Shown here piece by piece: positions 18,476 to 27,358 of a DNA stretch of 52,088 nucleotides. How positions within the stretch are numbered: the first letter of the stretch is position 1; every line of letters begins with the position of its first letter. The stretch is from Flavobacteriales bacterium. GTDB taxonomy: Bacteria > Bacteroidota > Bacteroidia > Flavobacteriales > PHOS-HE28. Position numbers and translations under genes: made by a program. The notes below the pieces were generated by a model. It was not told the origin of the DNA. It ran no database searches and was given only the letters and a program-made list of their open reading frames with translations. Location of the stretch: NCBI GenBank assembly GCA_008016945.1, contig SSGN01000034.1, positions 1 through 52,088 on the forward strand. Reading direction: 5' to 3'.

Positions 18476-19387
18476 ATGGTGCGCCGCTTCCTCATCCAGT
18501 GCCTGAAGCTCTCGCTGCCCATGCTCGCCCTTTTCGCTTTGGTGGCCTGGGTGGACCCCTACTGCCTCTACCATACCGGTGGGCCCATCGCCCGGGACCT
18601 GAAGGAGAAGAACCTCTACCACAGCGGCCGCACGATGCCCTTCAGCAACATGCTTTGGAAGCTGGTGGACTTCCGGCGCCACCCCGCAAGGAACATCCTG
18701 CTGGGCGATAGCCGCCTCTCCTATTTCGACCTGGACAGCCTACGCTCCCTGACCGGTGATACGTATCAGAACCTCGGGGTGCCCGGAGGGAACTATGTGA
18801 CCATCGATCACACCTTCCGCTATGCCGACAGCTTGGCCAACCTACAGAACGTGGTGGTCCAGGTATCGTTCCGCGGTATGCATGCCGCACAGCACTTCGA
18901 TATCTACGCCGAACCCGCGGCCATACTTGCCCAACCTTGGTCGTACATGTACAACCGCCGTGTGATCGAAGCGGCCGGGCTGAACATCTACAGCGCCCTT
19001 TTCCCCAACAGCTTGCATTACGACGTGCCCGGCGAGGACCAGTGGCGCACCGTGCTGGAGGCCGAACAGGCGGTGGCCGAGAACTGGATCACGGATAGCA
19101 CGGTGTTCGATAAGCTTCAGCATATCGCCGATCGTTGTGCGGCCGAGGGTGCGCGCCTCCTATTCGTTGAATACCCCACCCACCCCGACCTGCAACGCAT
19201 CATGCACGATGCCGGTTTGAGCCCCGCACGCGAGGCGTACCTCGCACGGCTCCGCACCATGGCACCGGTACTGGACCTGGACCAGCCCGGGCTCTTCCCC
19301 ACCGACCGCGCTTTCTGGCGCGATCCCTTGCACCTGAGCATCGACGCCCAACGCGAACTCATCACCCGGATCTGGGGAAAGCCTTAG
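18476..19387 (+). CDS. SGNH-hydrolase-like partner of the MBOAT protein
   Basis: A 303-residue protein with an N-terminal membrane anchor (about residues 8-27) and a periplasmic domain. NILLGDSRLSYF matches SGNH block I, with the Ser of GDS as the nucleophile, and RDPLHLS near residue 285 supplies a DxxH pair typical of the last block. The spacing fits the AlgJ/AlgX/DltD-type partners encoded beside MBOAT genes, so acetyl transfer to a surface glycan is likely. Overall similarity to named families is low, hence the cautious name. Confidence 0.75.
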   Translation: MVRRFLIQCLKLSLPMLALFALVAWVDPYCLYHTGGPIARDLKEKNLYHSGRTMPFSNMLWKLVDFRRHPARNILLGDSRLSYFDLDSLRSLTGDTYQNLGVPGGNYVTIDHTFRYADSLANLQNVVVQVSFRGMHAAQHFDIYAEPAAILAQPWSYMYNRRVIEAAGLNIYSALFPNSLHYDVPGEDQWRTVLEAEQAVAENWITDSTVFDKLQHIADRCAAEGARLLFVEYPTHPDLQRIMHDAGLSPAREAYLARLRTMAPVLDLDQPGLFPTDRAFWRDPLHLSIDAQRELITRIWGKP

Positions 19388-19589
19388 CGCCCACTTCGGC
19401 GACCTGGCTCCGCCCTATTAGCCAGGATCCTGCACTGCGGTTCCTTCGAACCTCAGCCTTGGTACCATTTGGACATCCAATGCCAGGTGAGCCTTGGTCG
19501 GTCAAGATGTCTCCAGCCAGAACCTTCGGTGGGCCAATGGCCATCTTCGCCGAAGCACCCATTCCACCCCGTCGATCAATATTGACAGT

Positions 19590-19637
19590 TCGTCGAGTTC
19601 ATCGTTCTATCCGTAGAATCAACGGATAATCCGACGA
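19590..19637. other. Nested inverted repeat, possible structured RNA or operator
   Basis: An inner 7-bp stem (TATCCGT 19608-19614 and ACGGATA 19622-19628, 7-base loop) is enclosed by outer arms TCGTCG (19590-19595) and CGACGA (19632-19637). It lies about 255 bases upstream of the giant repeat protein gene and 200 downstream of the SGNH gene. It lacks a T-run, so a terminator role is not obvious. Confidence 0.35.
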
Positions 19638-19760
19638 AATGGGCCTCCATGGTCTTGGACCGGCATCTACACCGGACCAAGACCCCCTACAGCCCGTTCC
19701 AGTGCACCGGAACCGCTGTCCATAAGGCTTTTAGAGCGATCCCGGCGGTGCGGTACTCCC

Positions 19761-19768
19761 TATTTTTG
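19761..19768 (+). promoter_or_regulatory. -7 promoter element TATTTTTG before the giant surface protein
   Basis: A perfect TAnnTTTG match 124 bases before the preferred ATG at 19893, preceded by CCC as in two other promoters of this window. The leader would include the ATG at 19776 as an upstream in-frame codon. Confidence 0.5.
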
Positions 19769-19892
19769 GCCCATTATGAACAGGGCCTTTTTCACATTCC
19801 ACGAACACCGCGCGCACCCCACGCACCCACGGACGTGCCCCATGGTGACCCCCACGCCCTGCGCAACTCCTCCTTACTCCCTGAATACAAGC

Positions 19893-22800
19893 ATGCTAAA
19901 AGGCTTCATCCGCTCCCTTCGGATCCTCGTGCTCGCGGTCACCGCCTTTTGCGCCACCCTGCTCCAAGCCCAATCCTCATCGGAACGTGCGGCTGTACGG
20001 ATCACGGCCACGGTACAATCCACCTCCTCCATCACCTTGTCCTGGGCACCGATCGCCAGCACCACCTCCCTGACGATCTATCGGAAGACAAAGACCGCCA
20101 CGGCATGGGGCACTGCGGTAGCAACTCCCGCCGCTACCGCCACCACGTGGACCGACAACAGCCTGTCCGCCGGTGTGAGCTACGAGTACAAGATCTTGCG
20201 GATCTCGGCGGGCGTCACAGGCACCGGATACATCCATGCCGGTATTCAGGTGCCGGTAGTGGAGTACCGCGGCAAGATGATCCTGCTGGTGGACAACACC
20301 CTGTCCGCCTCGCTCAGCACCGAGATCACCCAACTGATCAGCGACTTGCGTGCCGATGGATGGGGCGTGCTCCGCAGCGATGTGTCCAGGACCGCATCGG
20401 TCACCAGCGTGAAGAGCATCATCCAAGGTCATTACAACGCGGACCCCACCAACGTGAAAGCGTTGTACATCCTGGGGCACGTGCCGGTCCCCTATTCGGG
20501 TAACATCACGCCGGATGGCCATGAGGACACCCGCGGTGCGCGGCCTACCGATGCGTACTACGCCGACATGAATGGCACCTGGACGGACAACTCGGTGAAC
20601 AACACCATGACCACTCAACAGCGGACATGGAACATCCCGGGTGATGGCAAGTTCGACCAAAGCGATCTGCCCTCCAATGTGGAACTGCAAGTGGGCCGTG
20701 TGGACATGTACGACATGCCGGCGTTCGGATCCACGGAGGTACAGTTGATGCGCAACTACCTCAACAAGGCGCACAACTACAAGGTGAAAGGGTGGGTGCC
20801 CGAACAACGTGCCGTGCTGGTGGACAACCTGCAATGGGTGGGCAACCCGATAGCGGCCAGTGGATGGCGCGCTTCGGCGTTGGTGGGCCAGATCAGCCCC
20901 GAACCTGCGGCACCAGTATTGAGCTTCAACAACTACATCAACGGTCAGAGCTACCTATGGTCTGCGCACTATGGCGGTGGCTTGATCGCCCAGGAAAACG
21001 GCGTTACCACGTACAACGGCACCAGCGGTGGCACCACCACCCAGGAGCTCGCCAGCAGCGTGACCATGGGCGGCGTGTTCAACATGTCGCTCGGGAGCTT
21101 CTACTACGACTGGGATAGCCGCAACAACTTCTTGCGGGCCGTGATCGCACGGGGCGATGGCTTGACCCACTGCTGGGCAGGGATCCCCGCTTGGTACTTC
21201 CACCACATGGGTCTGGGAGATAACATCGGTTATTGCGTGGCCGCCAGCATGAACAACACCGGCCTCTATGCACCCACTACAGAAGGCTGGCAATCCACCA
21301 TCGGGCGCACACATATGAACCTGATGGGCGACCCCAGCCTGCGCATGAAGATGGTCGCTCCACCGACCAACTTGGTGGTGAGCAACTCGGGCGGCTCTGC
21401 GGCCTTCTCCTGGACGGCCAGCCCTGACGGGGCCATGGGCTACCATGTGTACCATGTGGACCTGACGAGCAATGTCACCTCCCGGCTCACCACCACCCCG
21501 GTGACCGGTACCACCTGGAACAATGGATCGGTGCCCTTCGTGGCGGGCAAACAATACATGGTACGGGCCGTGAAGTTGGAGGTGAGCGCCTGTGGCAACT
21601 ACTACAACCAGTCGCTCGGCGCCATGGCCACCACCACGGGAACCAGTGCATCGGATTGCCTCGGTGTTCCCGGAGGCTCGGCCACGGTAGGCAGCTCGTG
21701 CAATGACAACAACGCCTGCACCATCAACGATGTGTACAACGCGAACTGCCAATGCGTGGGTACGAGCATCACCCCATCGGCCACGATCGCCGCAGCCGGT
21801 GCCACCACCTTCTGTACCGGTGGCAGCGTAGTGCTGAACGCCAACACCGGTGCGGGTTACAGCTATGCCTGGCGCAGGAACAACACCGCGATCAGCGGTG
21901 CTACCTCGAGCGCGTACACGGCTACGGAGGCAGGTACCTACACCGTCACGGTCACCTACAACGGATGTTCGGCGAGCTCCGCGAGCATCATCGTTAGCGT
22001 GACCAACGCACCCACGGCGAGCATAACCGCCGTCGGTGCCACCACCTTCTGCACGGGTGGTAGTGTGGTCCTGAACGCGAACACCGGAACCGGATACACC
22101 TACGTGTGGAAAAGGAACGGGACCACCCTGTCCGGCGCCACGAGCAGCACGTACACCGCTACCGAAGCCGGAAGCTACACCGTGGTGGTGAGCATCGGAT
22201 CCTGCTCCACCACCTCGGCTGCCACCTCGGTAACGGTGGCTGGAGGTGTTACACCAACGATCACCGCACAAGGCTCCACCAGCTTCTGTTCGGGGGGAAG
22301 CGTGGTGCTTACCAGTAGCACGGCCTCGGGCAACACGTATCAATGGCGCAATGGCGGTTCTGCGATCAGTGGCGCCACCAGCAGTACATACACCGCCACG
22401 CAGACAGGGACCTACACCGTGACCGTCACCAACGGAACGTGTGTGGCCACCTCCAACGCGATCAGTGTAAGCGCCACGGGCAATGGCCCCACACCGGTGA
22501 TCACCACCCATGGTGCCACCAGCTTCTGCTCCGGAGGTAACGTGATCCTCACCACCCAACAGGCCAGCGGCAATACCTATCAGTGGCGGCTCAATGGCAC
22601 CGCCCTTTCCGGTGCCACCAGCTATGCCTATACCGCGTACATGAACGGAGCCATGACGGTGACGGTGACCAACGGAGGCTGTTCAACCACCTCAGCTCCG
22701 GTCAACATCAGCGTGGGCTCGGCCCCGACCGCTACGATCACCGCCGGTGGTTCCACCACGGTGTGCTCCGGTGGCAGTGTGCTACTGAGCGGGAGTTCCA

Positions 22801-25214
22801 CCACGGGCCACACCTACACCTGGGCACGGAACGGCGTGGTGATCAGCGGCGCCACCTCCAGCTCCTATACCGCTACGACCGCTGGAAGCTACACCCGCAC
22901 GGTGACGAACAACGGATGCTCGGCCACCTCCAACGCGATCACCGTGACGGTGACGGCCGGCTCCACGCCCACGGCCACCGCGCAAGGGGCCACCGCCCTC
23001 TGCACGGGTGGCAGCGTGGTGATCAGCACCCCTTCCGTGAGTGGTAGCAGCTACGCCTGGCATAGGAACGGCGCCGTGATCAGCGGAGCGACCAGCAACA
23101 GCTACACCGCCACCCTGGCAGGCAATTACACGGTCACGGTCACCAGCGGAACCTGCTCGGGTACCAGCAATGCCATCGGTGTCACGATCTCCGCCCTGAC
23201 CACCCCCAGCACCACGGCCCAGGGCCCCACCAGTTTCTGCTCGGGTGGCAACGTGGTGCTCTCTACGGCCAGCACCACGGGTTACAGTTACCAATGGCGC
23301 AGGGGGGGTACCGCCATCTCCGGTGCCACCAGCGCCACCTATACCGCCACCATCACCGGTACTTATACCGTTACCGTGACCATCGGCACCTGTAGTGCGA
23401 CCAGCAATGGTGTTAGCGTGAACGCTTCCGGAAGTGGATCCAGCCCGGTGATCACCGCTCAAGGCCCCACCAGCTTCTGCTCGGGCGGCAGCGTGGTGCT
23501 CTCCACCACCAGTGCCACGGGCAATACCTACCAATGGCGCAGGGGCGGCACCGCCATCTCCGGCGCCACCAGCGCCAGCTATACCGCCACCATCACCGGT
23601 ACTTACACCGTTACCGTGACCAATGGCGCATGCTCGGCCACCAGCAGCGGGGTGAGCGTGAGCGCTTCGGGCAGTGGTCCGAGCCCAGTGATCAGCGCCC
23701 AAGGCCCCACCAGCTTCTGCTCGGGTGGCAATGTGATCCTTACCACCCAGCAGGCCAGCGGCAACACCTACCAATGGCGCTACAACGGCGCCGTGATCTC
23801 CGGAGCCACCAGCTATGCCTACACCGCCTATCTGAACGGTGCCTTCACCGTTACGGTGACCAATGGCTCCTGCTCCAGCACCTCGGCAGCGATCAACATC
23901 GCCGTAGGATCAGCCCCAAGCGCCACCATCACCGCCGCCTCCGCCACCTCGTTCTGTGCCGGTGGCAGCGTGACCCTGAACGCCAACACGGGCAGCGGGC
24001 TTTCATACAGCTGGCACCGGAATGGCACCACCATCACAGGAGCCACGAACAGTACGTATGTGGCCACCCTTGCCGGTACCTACACCGTGGTGGTGACGAA
24101 CAACGGTTGCAGCCGCACCTCGGCTGGCACCACGGTACAGGTGTACGGCAGCCCCACGGTGAGCTGCAGTGCCAACCCCAATACCGGCACCATCCAGGCC
24201 GTGGCTTCCGGTGGCCTCGCACCCTACAGCTATAGCTGGAACACTTCGCCTTCGAGTTCCTCGGCAAGCACCAACGTTTCCACCTCCGGCACCTATTCGG
24301 TGGTGGTGACCGATGCGCGTGGATGCACCGCCACGTGCAGCACCACCATCAACGTAACGGCGAACAACGCTTGCTCCGGCATCCGCACCGAGACCCAGGA
24401 AACCTGGGGCGCCCAACCTGCCGGGAACAACATGGCCCTGTACCTGATGTACAACTTCGCATCGGCCTTCACTGCGCCGAACTACCTCACCATTGGTTGC
24501 GGTAGCCGCCAAATGCGGATCACCAGTGGCTGGGCCGCGCTCTCCTTCCTCCCTTCCAACGGCACCATCGCCGCGCTACCCTCGGGCACCATGGTGAACC
24601 CGACCTCCTACAACAACACTTTCGCAGGGCAGCTGGTCGCCCTAAAACTCAATGTGCGGTTCGATGAGTTCTATACCAACTTCAGCCCAGCGACCACCCT
24701 GCTCAAGAACATGGTGATCGCCAACGGCCTGTTCGCCGGGTGGACCGTGGCTGAGTTGATCCAAGTTGCCGATGAGAAGATCGGCAGTTGCGGCAGCAGC
24801 TACACCCGCGAAGCGCTGAACGCGGCCATCACCGCGATCAACGAAGGGTATGCTGGCGGTACGATGAGCAGCGGCTACCTGATCTGTCCGAACAGCGGCA
24901 TGGCTCCCGCATTGGACCATGACATCGCCATGGTCACCTCCAAGACCCTTGCCCACGACCAGCTCGAGGTGGATGTGTACCCGAACCCCACCACCGGCCC
25001 CACGGCATTCCTCTTCACCACCGACACCGAGGAGGAGACCACCTTCGAGATCTGGAACATGAGCGGCGCCATGGTCACATCGCGCCAGCTCGGGACCTTG
25101 TCGGCAGGCCGTCAGCGGATCGAATGGGATGCCGCAGGCAACAAGGCAGGCATGTACCTGTACCGCATCATCTCCGGCAGCGCGGTGGTGACCGGCAAGG
25201 TGATGGTGGAGTGA
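19893..25214 (+). CDS. Giant secreted protein: C25-like domain, ten Ig-like repeats, T9SS sorting domain
   Basis: A 1,773-residue exported protein. After a signal peptide (MLKGFIRS...TLLQAQ) come a fibronectin-III-like domain, a domain at about residues 125-490 resembling gingipain (C25) caspase-like folds (ALYILGHVPVPYSG, then a MNLMGDPSLRM end), another Fn3-like domain and a short Cys-rich CNDNNACTINDVYNANCQC motif. Ten Ig-like repeats of about 79 residues (630-1422) follow, each opening near SFCSGG and ending TVTVTNGxCS, then one SprB-like repeat, an unknown domain, and a type A sorting domain from DVYPNPTTGP. The C25-like region has no evident catalytic Cys where gingipains carry theirs (here FNMSLGSFYYDWD), so a structural or adhesin role is likely. 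The ATG at 19893 gives the best signal peptide. Confidence 0.88.
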   Translation: MLKGFIRSLRILVLAVTAFCATLLQAQSSSERAAVRITATVQSTSSITLSWAPIASTTSLTIYRKTKTATAWGTAVATPAATATTWTDNSLSAGVSYEYKILRISAGVTGTGYIHAGIQVPVVEYRGKMILLVDNTLSASLSTEITQLISDLRADGWGVLRSDVSRTASVTSVKSIIQGHYNADPTNVKALYILGHVPVPYSGNITPDGHEDTRGARPTDAYYADMNGTWTDNSVNNTMTTQQRTWNIPGDGKFDQSDLPSNVELQVGRVDMYDMPAFGSTEVQLMRNYLNKAHNYKVKGWVPEQRAVLVDNLQWVGNPIAASGWRASALVGQISPEPAAPVLSFNNYINGQSYLWSAHYGGGLIAQENGVTTYNGTSGGTTTQELASSVTMGGVFNMSLGSFYYDWDSRNNFLRAVIARGDGLTHCWAGIPAWYFHHMGLGDNIGYCVAASMNNTGLYAPTTEGWQSTIGRTHMNLMGDPSLRMKMVAPPTNLVVSNSGGSAAFSWTASPDGAMGYHVYHVDLTSNVTSRLTTTPVTGTTWNNGSVPFVAGKQYMVRAVKLEVSACGNYYNQSLGAMATTTGTSASDCLGVPGGSATVGSSCNDNNACTINDVYNANCQCVGTSITPSATIAAAGATTFCTGGSVVLNANTGAGYSYAWRRNNTAISGATSSAYTATEAGTYTVTVTYNGCSASSASIIVSVTNAPTASITAVGATTFCTGGSVVLNANTGTGYTYVWKRNGTTLSGATSSTYTATEAGSYTVVVSIGSCSTTSAATSVTVAGGVTPTITAQGSTSFCSGGSVVLTSSTASGNTYQWRNGGSAISGATSSTYTATQTGTYTVTVTNGTCVATSNAISVSATGNGPTPVITTHGATSFCSGGNVILTTQQASGNTYQWRLNGTALSGATSYAYTAYMNGAMTVTVTNGGCSTTSAPVNISVGSAPTATITAGGSTTVCSGGSVLLSGSSTTGHTYTWARNGVVISGATSSSYTATTAGSYTRTVTNNGCSATSNAITVTVTAGSTPTATAQGATALCTGGSVVISTPSVSGSSYAWHRNGAVISGATSNSYTATLAGNYTVTVTSGTCSGTSNAIGVTISALTTPSTTAQGPTSFCSGGNVVLSTASTTGYSYQWRRGGTAISGATSATYTATITGTYTVTVTIGTCSATSNGVSVNASGSGSSPVITAQGPTSFCSGGSVVLSTTSATGNTYQWRRGGTAISGATSASYTATITGTYTVTVTNGACSATSSGVSVSASGSGPSPVISAQGPTSFCSGGNVILTTQQASGNTYQWRYNGAVISGATSYAYTAYLNGAFTVTVTNGSCSSTSAAINIAVGSAPSATITAASATSFCAGGSVTLNANTGSGLSYSWHRNGTTITGATNSTYVATLAGTYTVVVTNNGCSRTSAGTTVQVYGSPTVSCSANPNTGTIQAVASGGLAPYSYSWNTSPSSSSASTNVSTSGTYSVVVTDARGCTATCSTTINVTANNACSGIRTETQETWGAQPAGNNMALYLMYNFASAFTAPNYLTIGCGSRQMRITSGWAALSFLPSNGTIAALPSGTMVNPTSYNNTFAGQLVALKLNVRFDEFYTNFSPATTLLKNMVIANGLFAGWTVAELIQVADEKIGSCGSSYTREALNAAITAINEGYAGGTMSSGYLICPNSGMAPALDHDIAMVTSKTLAHDQLEVDVYPNPTTGPTAFLFTTDTEEETTFEIWNMSGAMVTSRQLGTLSAGRQRIEWDAAGNKAGMYLYRIISGSAVVTGKVMVE
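21780..24158 (+). repeat. Ten in-frame tandem repeats of about 237-240 bp
   Basis: The coding repeats of the giant surface protein, averaging 79 codons. Units 7 and 8 (23205-23444 and 23445-23684) are nearly identical, and units 4 (22494-22730) and 9 (23685-23921) share an unusual variant with NVILTTQQASGNTYQWR and SYAYTAY. The pattern indicates duplication of whole units and of larger blocks. Confidence 0.9.
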
Positions 25215-25515
25215 TCCCGATCCATACGACCACGCATCCGAAGGGGCGGCCGATGATCGGTCGCCCCTTCCTGTTCACACCGCGACCCCCGCGGCACCTC
25301 CGCCCCAGGCACTTCGTCCGCCCGTCCGCATCGATGCGCCAGCCTCGATACTCCGTGCGGCCATGCGCATCCACATACGATCCAGGAACACCGCTTTCCG
25401 GTACATCACACCAGCACACCCAGGGGTGGGGTCCATTCGGCCCCGTCTTCGCGAACGGATCTTCGTGGTCGATCCATCATGCCGCCACTGCCCGATGCAC
25501 CACAGCGGAACGACT
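25215..25515. other. 301-bp gap with terminator, no gene
   Basis: Between the giant plus-strand gene and the convergent DUF481 gene. It holds the hairpin at 25241-25269 and nothing else I can support; the open frames present have no start context or family-like composition. Confidence 0.6.
25241..25269 (+). terminator. Terminator hairpin after the giant surface protein
   Basis: An 8-bp GC stem (AAGGGGCG 25241-25248 with CGCCCCTT 25262-25269), extended inward through a G-T pair and the self-complementary CCGATGATCGG. It begins 27 bases after the stop codon. Confidence 0.65.
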
Positions 25516-26271
25516 TCAGAAACGGATGCCGAAGCGGTTGTTCCAACCGTAGGTGAACCCCGGCACATCCGTGGGTTGTGCCGTATCGCGCAACAGGTTC
25601 AAACGGCTTTCCACCGTATATCGCGAGGTGAGGGATAACAGCAACCCGGCTTCCATAGCGATCCGATGATCCCAAGCCGCGAACAGCTTGGGTTGATAGT
25701 ATACCACCGTGGTGAAGCTGGTGATGTGACTGAACCGCAGCGTAACGGCCAGATAGCTGCTGTTGCGACCGTGAACGAACGATTCCCCATCGGTGGTGCG
25801 CTCATGCTCCAACATCAACGAGGTGCCCACATGCATGCGCAGGTCCTCTTCGTTCACCACACGCAGCCGCGGCCCGGCTCCCAACGTGGCCCGCAGATCC
25901 AGGTGCAGCGGTTTGTTGTATTGTGCCTGGGCGAACGCCTCACCCGTCCACCGCTTCAACCATGCATAGTTGTACCGCAAGTGCTGGAAGCCCGTGTTGA
26001 GGAAAGAGTTGCTTTCCACCCTGCTCGCCGCAAGGTCGGTGATCACCAAATAGCGATGCTTGCCCCGCACATGCTGCACCGCGCCGGCCAGGCCGAACAT
26101 GTAACTGCGCTGCGTGTTCTCCGTGAGGTGATACCGGAAGTCGACCACACCGGCCCAGGGCACCGTGTCGTTCACGAAACGACGCCCTTCGATGTTCACC
26201 ACTTGCGCGGCCAACGATGCGGCCATAGCCATGGCGAACAACAGGGTGGCGGTGCGGCACTGACCGGTCAT
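25516..26271 (-). CDS. DUF481 outer-membrane protein
   Basis: A 251-residue predicted outer-membrane beta barrel. A signal peptide (about residues 1-22, ending SLAAQ) is followed by alternating amphipathic strands. The segment FQHLRYNYAWLKRWTGEAF, with the following QAQYNK and LRATLGAGPRLR, is characteristic of the DUF481 family. The protein ends in Phe (FGIRF), as most barrel proteins do. Function unknown. The start is the ATG before MTGQCRTATL, giving the signal peptide; a GAACTTTG near-match to the promoter element lies eight bases upstream. It is divergent from the small membrane protein gene. Confidence 0.83.
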   Translation of the reverse strand: MTGQCRTATLLFAMAMAASLAAQVVNIEGRRFVNDTVPWAGVVDFRYHLTENTQRSYMFGLAGAVQHVRGKHRYLVITDLAASRVESNSFLNTGFQHLRYNYAWLKRWTGEAFAQAQYNKPLHLDLRATLGAGPRLRVVNEEDLRMHVGTSLMLEHERTTDGESFVHGRNSSYLAVTLRFSHITSFTTVVYYQPKLFAAWDHRIAMEAGLLLSLTSRYTVESRLNLLRDTAQPTDVPGFTYGWNNRFGIRF

Positions 26272-26377
26272 CGGGACGCAAAGTTCGCCAAGGAACAGGT
26301 AGCGGTACGCCTTTCCGAAGAACGGCCACATCCATGGTCCATTCGTGGCACAACTGCACGGGCAACGTCCCGCTCCC

Positions 26378-26385
26378 TATTTTCA
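26378..26385 (+). promoter_or_regulatory. Putative -7 element TATTTTCA
   Basis: Lies five bases before the ATG at 26391 and is preceded by CCC as in the tdk and giant-protein promoters. The last base departs from the consensus TAnnTTYG, so confidence is limited. Confidence 0.35.
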
Positions 26386-26390
26386 CATCC

Positions 26391-26912
26391 ATGGACGTAC
26401 CTGGTTTCAGACCTCGATTCCGTTTCGAATCGGACATGGATGCCGCGATGATCACCGACCGTATCGGCCAGCGCTTGCAAGCGGAGAATCCGCGTAAGAT
26501 CTGGGCCAAGAACACCCGCGACCATGTAACACTGGCCTTTCAACCGAACGGCGCAGAAGCATGGACCCCTGAGATGGACCTCTCCTTCGAAGTCCTGGAG
26601 AACGGGAACACCATGGTGCGATGCCTCATCGGCCCCTCGCCGGGCATCTGGATGCTCTTCGCCGGAGGCTACCTCGCCCTCATCCTACTGGGCCTTACCG
26701 CCATCACCCTCGGCGTTGCACAGCTGATGCTCAAGCACGCGGCATGGGGGTTCTATCTGGTGCCCGTTGTGGTGCTCGGCATCGGTGTGTTGTTCTATCT
26801 GGAACGCACAGGCCGCAGACGCGCCCGCAGCGACATGCACTTCCTCAAAGACTTCGTGGACAAGGCCTTGGGATGCGACTGTCTTAAACTGGCCGCGGAA
26901 CAGGCACACTGA
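26391..26912 (+). CDS. Small membrane protein of unknown function
   Basis: A 173-residue protein I do not recognise. The N-terminal half is a soluble domain (MDVPGFRPRFRFESD, then FQPNGAEAW and FEVLENGNTMVRCLIGP). Two adjacent membrane helices follow (about residues 90-112 and 117-136), then a basic loop RTGRRRARSD and a short helix ending LGCDCLKLAAEQAH. The sequence suggests a cytoplasmic sensor-like or binding domain joined to a helical hairpin. The start at 26391 is preferred over an upstream ATG at 26334 because the promoter-like element would fall inside the longer frame. Confidence 0.65.
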   Translation: MDVPGFRPRFRFESDMDAAMITDRIGQRLQAENPRKIWAKNTRDHVTLAFQPNGAEAWTPEMDLSFEVLENGNTMVRCLIGPSPGIWMLFAGGYLALILLGLTAITLGVAQLMLKHAAWGFYLVPVVVLGIGVLFYLERTGRRRARSDMHFLKDFVDKALGCDCLKLAAEQAH

Positions 26913-26972
26913 GCCACTCTGCTCCAGGGCCCATGTAGCGTCGGCCATTGCGGTGGGCGACGGTTGATGCAC

Positions 26973-27197
26973 CTATCGCCAGTAACCGTTGGCCGCTGCC
27001 ACTGTCTGGAAGTTGACCGCCACCACGTGTGAGGCCATGGTGAGGCTGTCCGGGTTCTCCGCATAGGCGGGGCGCAGCTTATCGCGCACCTCGGCCGAAG
27101 GCTGTGTGTACTTCACACCCATGCGCGACAACTTGATGGCCAACTCGAAACCTTCTTGCGGGGTCTTCGTGATCAGGGAGGTGAGCCAGGTTTCCAT
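26973..27197 (-). CDS. Hexameric tyrosine-coordinated heme protein (HTHP)
   Basis: A 74-residue protein that matches the HTHP family closely: METWLTSLITKTPQEGF, IKLSRMGVKYTQPSAEVRD, LRPAYAENPDSL and VNFQTVAAANGYW. Characterised HTHPs form a ring of six subunits, each binding heme through a tyrosine, and show weak catalase and peroxidase activity. Starting at the ATG of METW places a tyrosine at residue 45, the number I recall for the heme ligand of the founding protein. The frame is open for 45 more codons upstream, but a promoter-like TACCTTGG lies there and the extra sequence is not family-like. It faces the YHYH gene divergently. No signal peptide is seen. Confidence 0.85.
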   Translation of the reverse strand: METWLTSLITKTPQEGFELAIKLSRMGVKYTQPSAEVRDKLRPAYAENPDSLTMASHVVAVNFQTVAAANGYWR

Positions 27198-27216
27198 GGA
27201 GGAAGATGTTTTGTCG

Positions 27217-27224
27217 CCAAGGTA
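27217..27224 (-). promoter_or_regulatory. Putative -7 element TACCTTGG for the HTHP gene
   Basis: TACCTTGG on the minus strand lies 19 bases before the HTHP ATG. It differs from TAnnTTTG by one shifted base and resembles TACCTTGC before the 3-hydroxyanthranilate dioxygenase gene. Confidence 0.3.
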
Positions 27225-27358
27225 CGTAAGTCGGATATGGATGTCCTCGATCTTCCGACACACCGAGAAGGACGCAGGAACATCCTGGCCAACGGTGGTG
27301 CGCCAGGTGAAGGGTCGCATCGATCGAACCATGGCCCCGTTCCGTTGTCGAACCGAAC

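Larger units (their letters stand above)
19388..19892. other. 505-bp gap with hairpins and a promoter
   Basis: No gene seen. The stretch is less GC-rich than its surroundings around 19560-19640. It contains the palindrome TCAATATTGA (19576-19585), a nested hairpin at 19590-19637 and the promoter TATTTTTG at 19761. An in-frame ATG at 19776 could extend the following protein by 39 residues, but that would put a poorly composed tail before a good signal peptide. Confidence 0.6.

Noticed and set aside
19463..19479. 17-base match TACCATTTGGACATCCA shared with 5472-5488
   Set aside because: The flanks show no similarity and an isolated 17-mer match is near what chance allows in a window of this size.
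20955..22559. A 534-codon open frame antisense to the giant repeat protein
   Set aside because: Its Gly/Ala/His-rich, repetitive translation follows directly from the repeats on the coding strand.
21780..24158. CRISPR-like regular repeats
   Set aside because: Units are about 240 bp, in frame and encode Ig-like domains; there are no short identical repeats with unique spacers and no cas genes.
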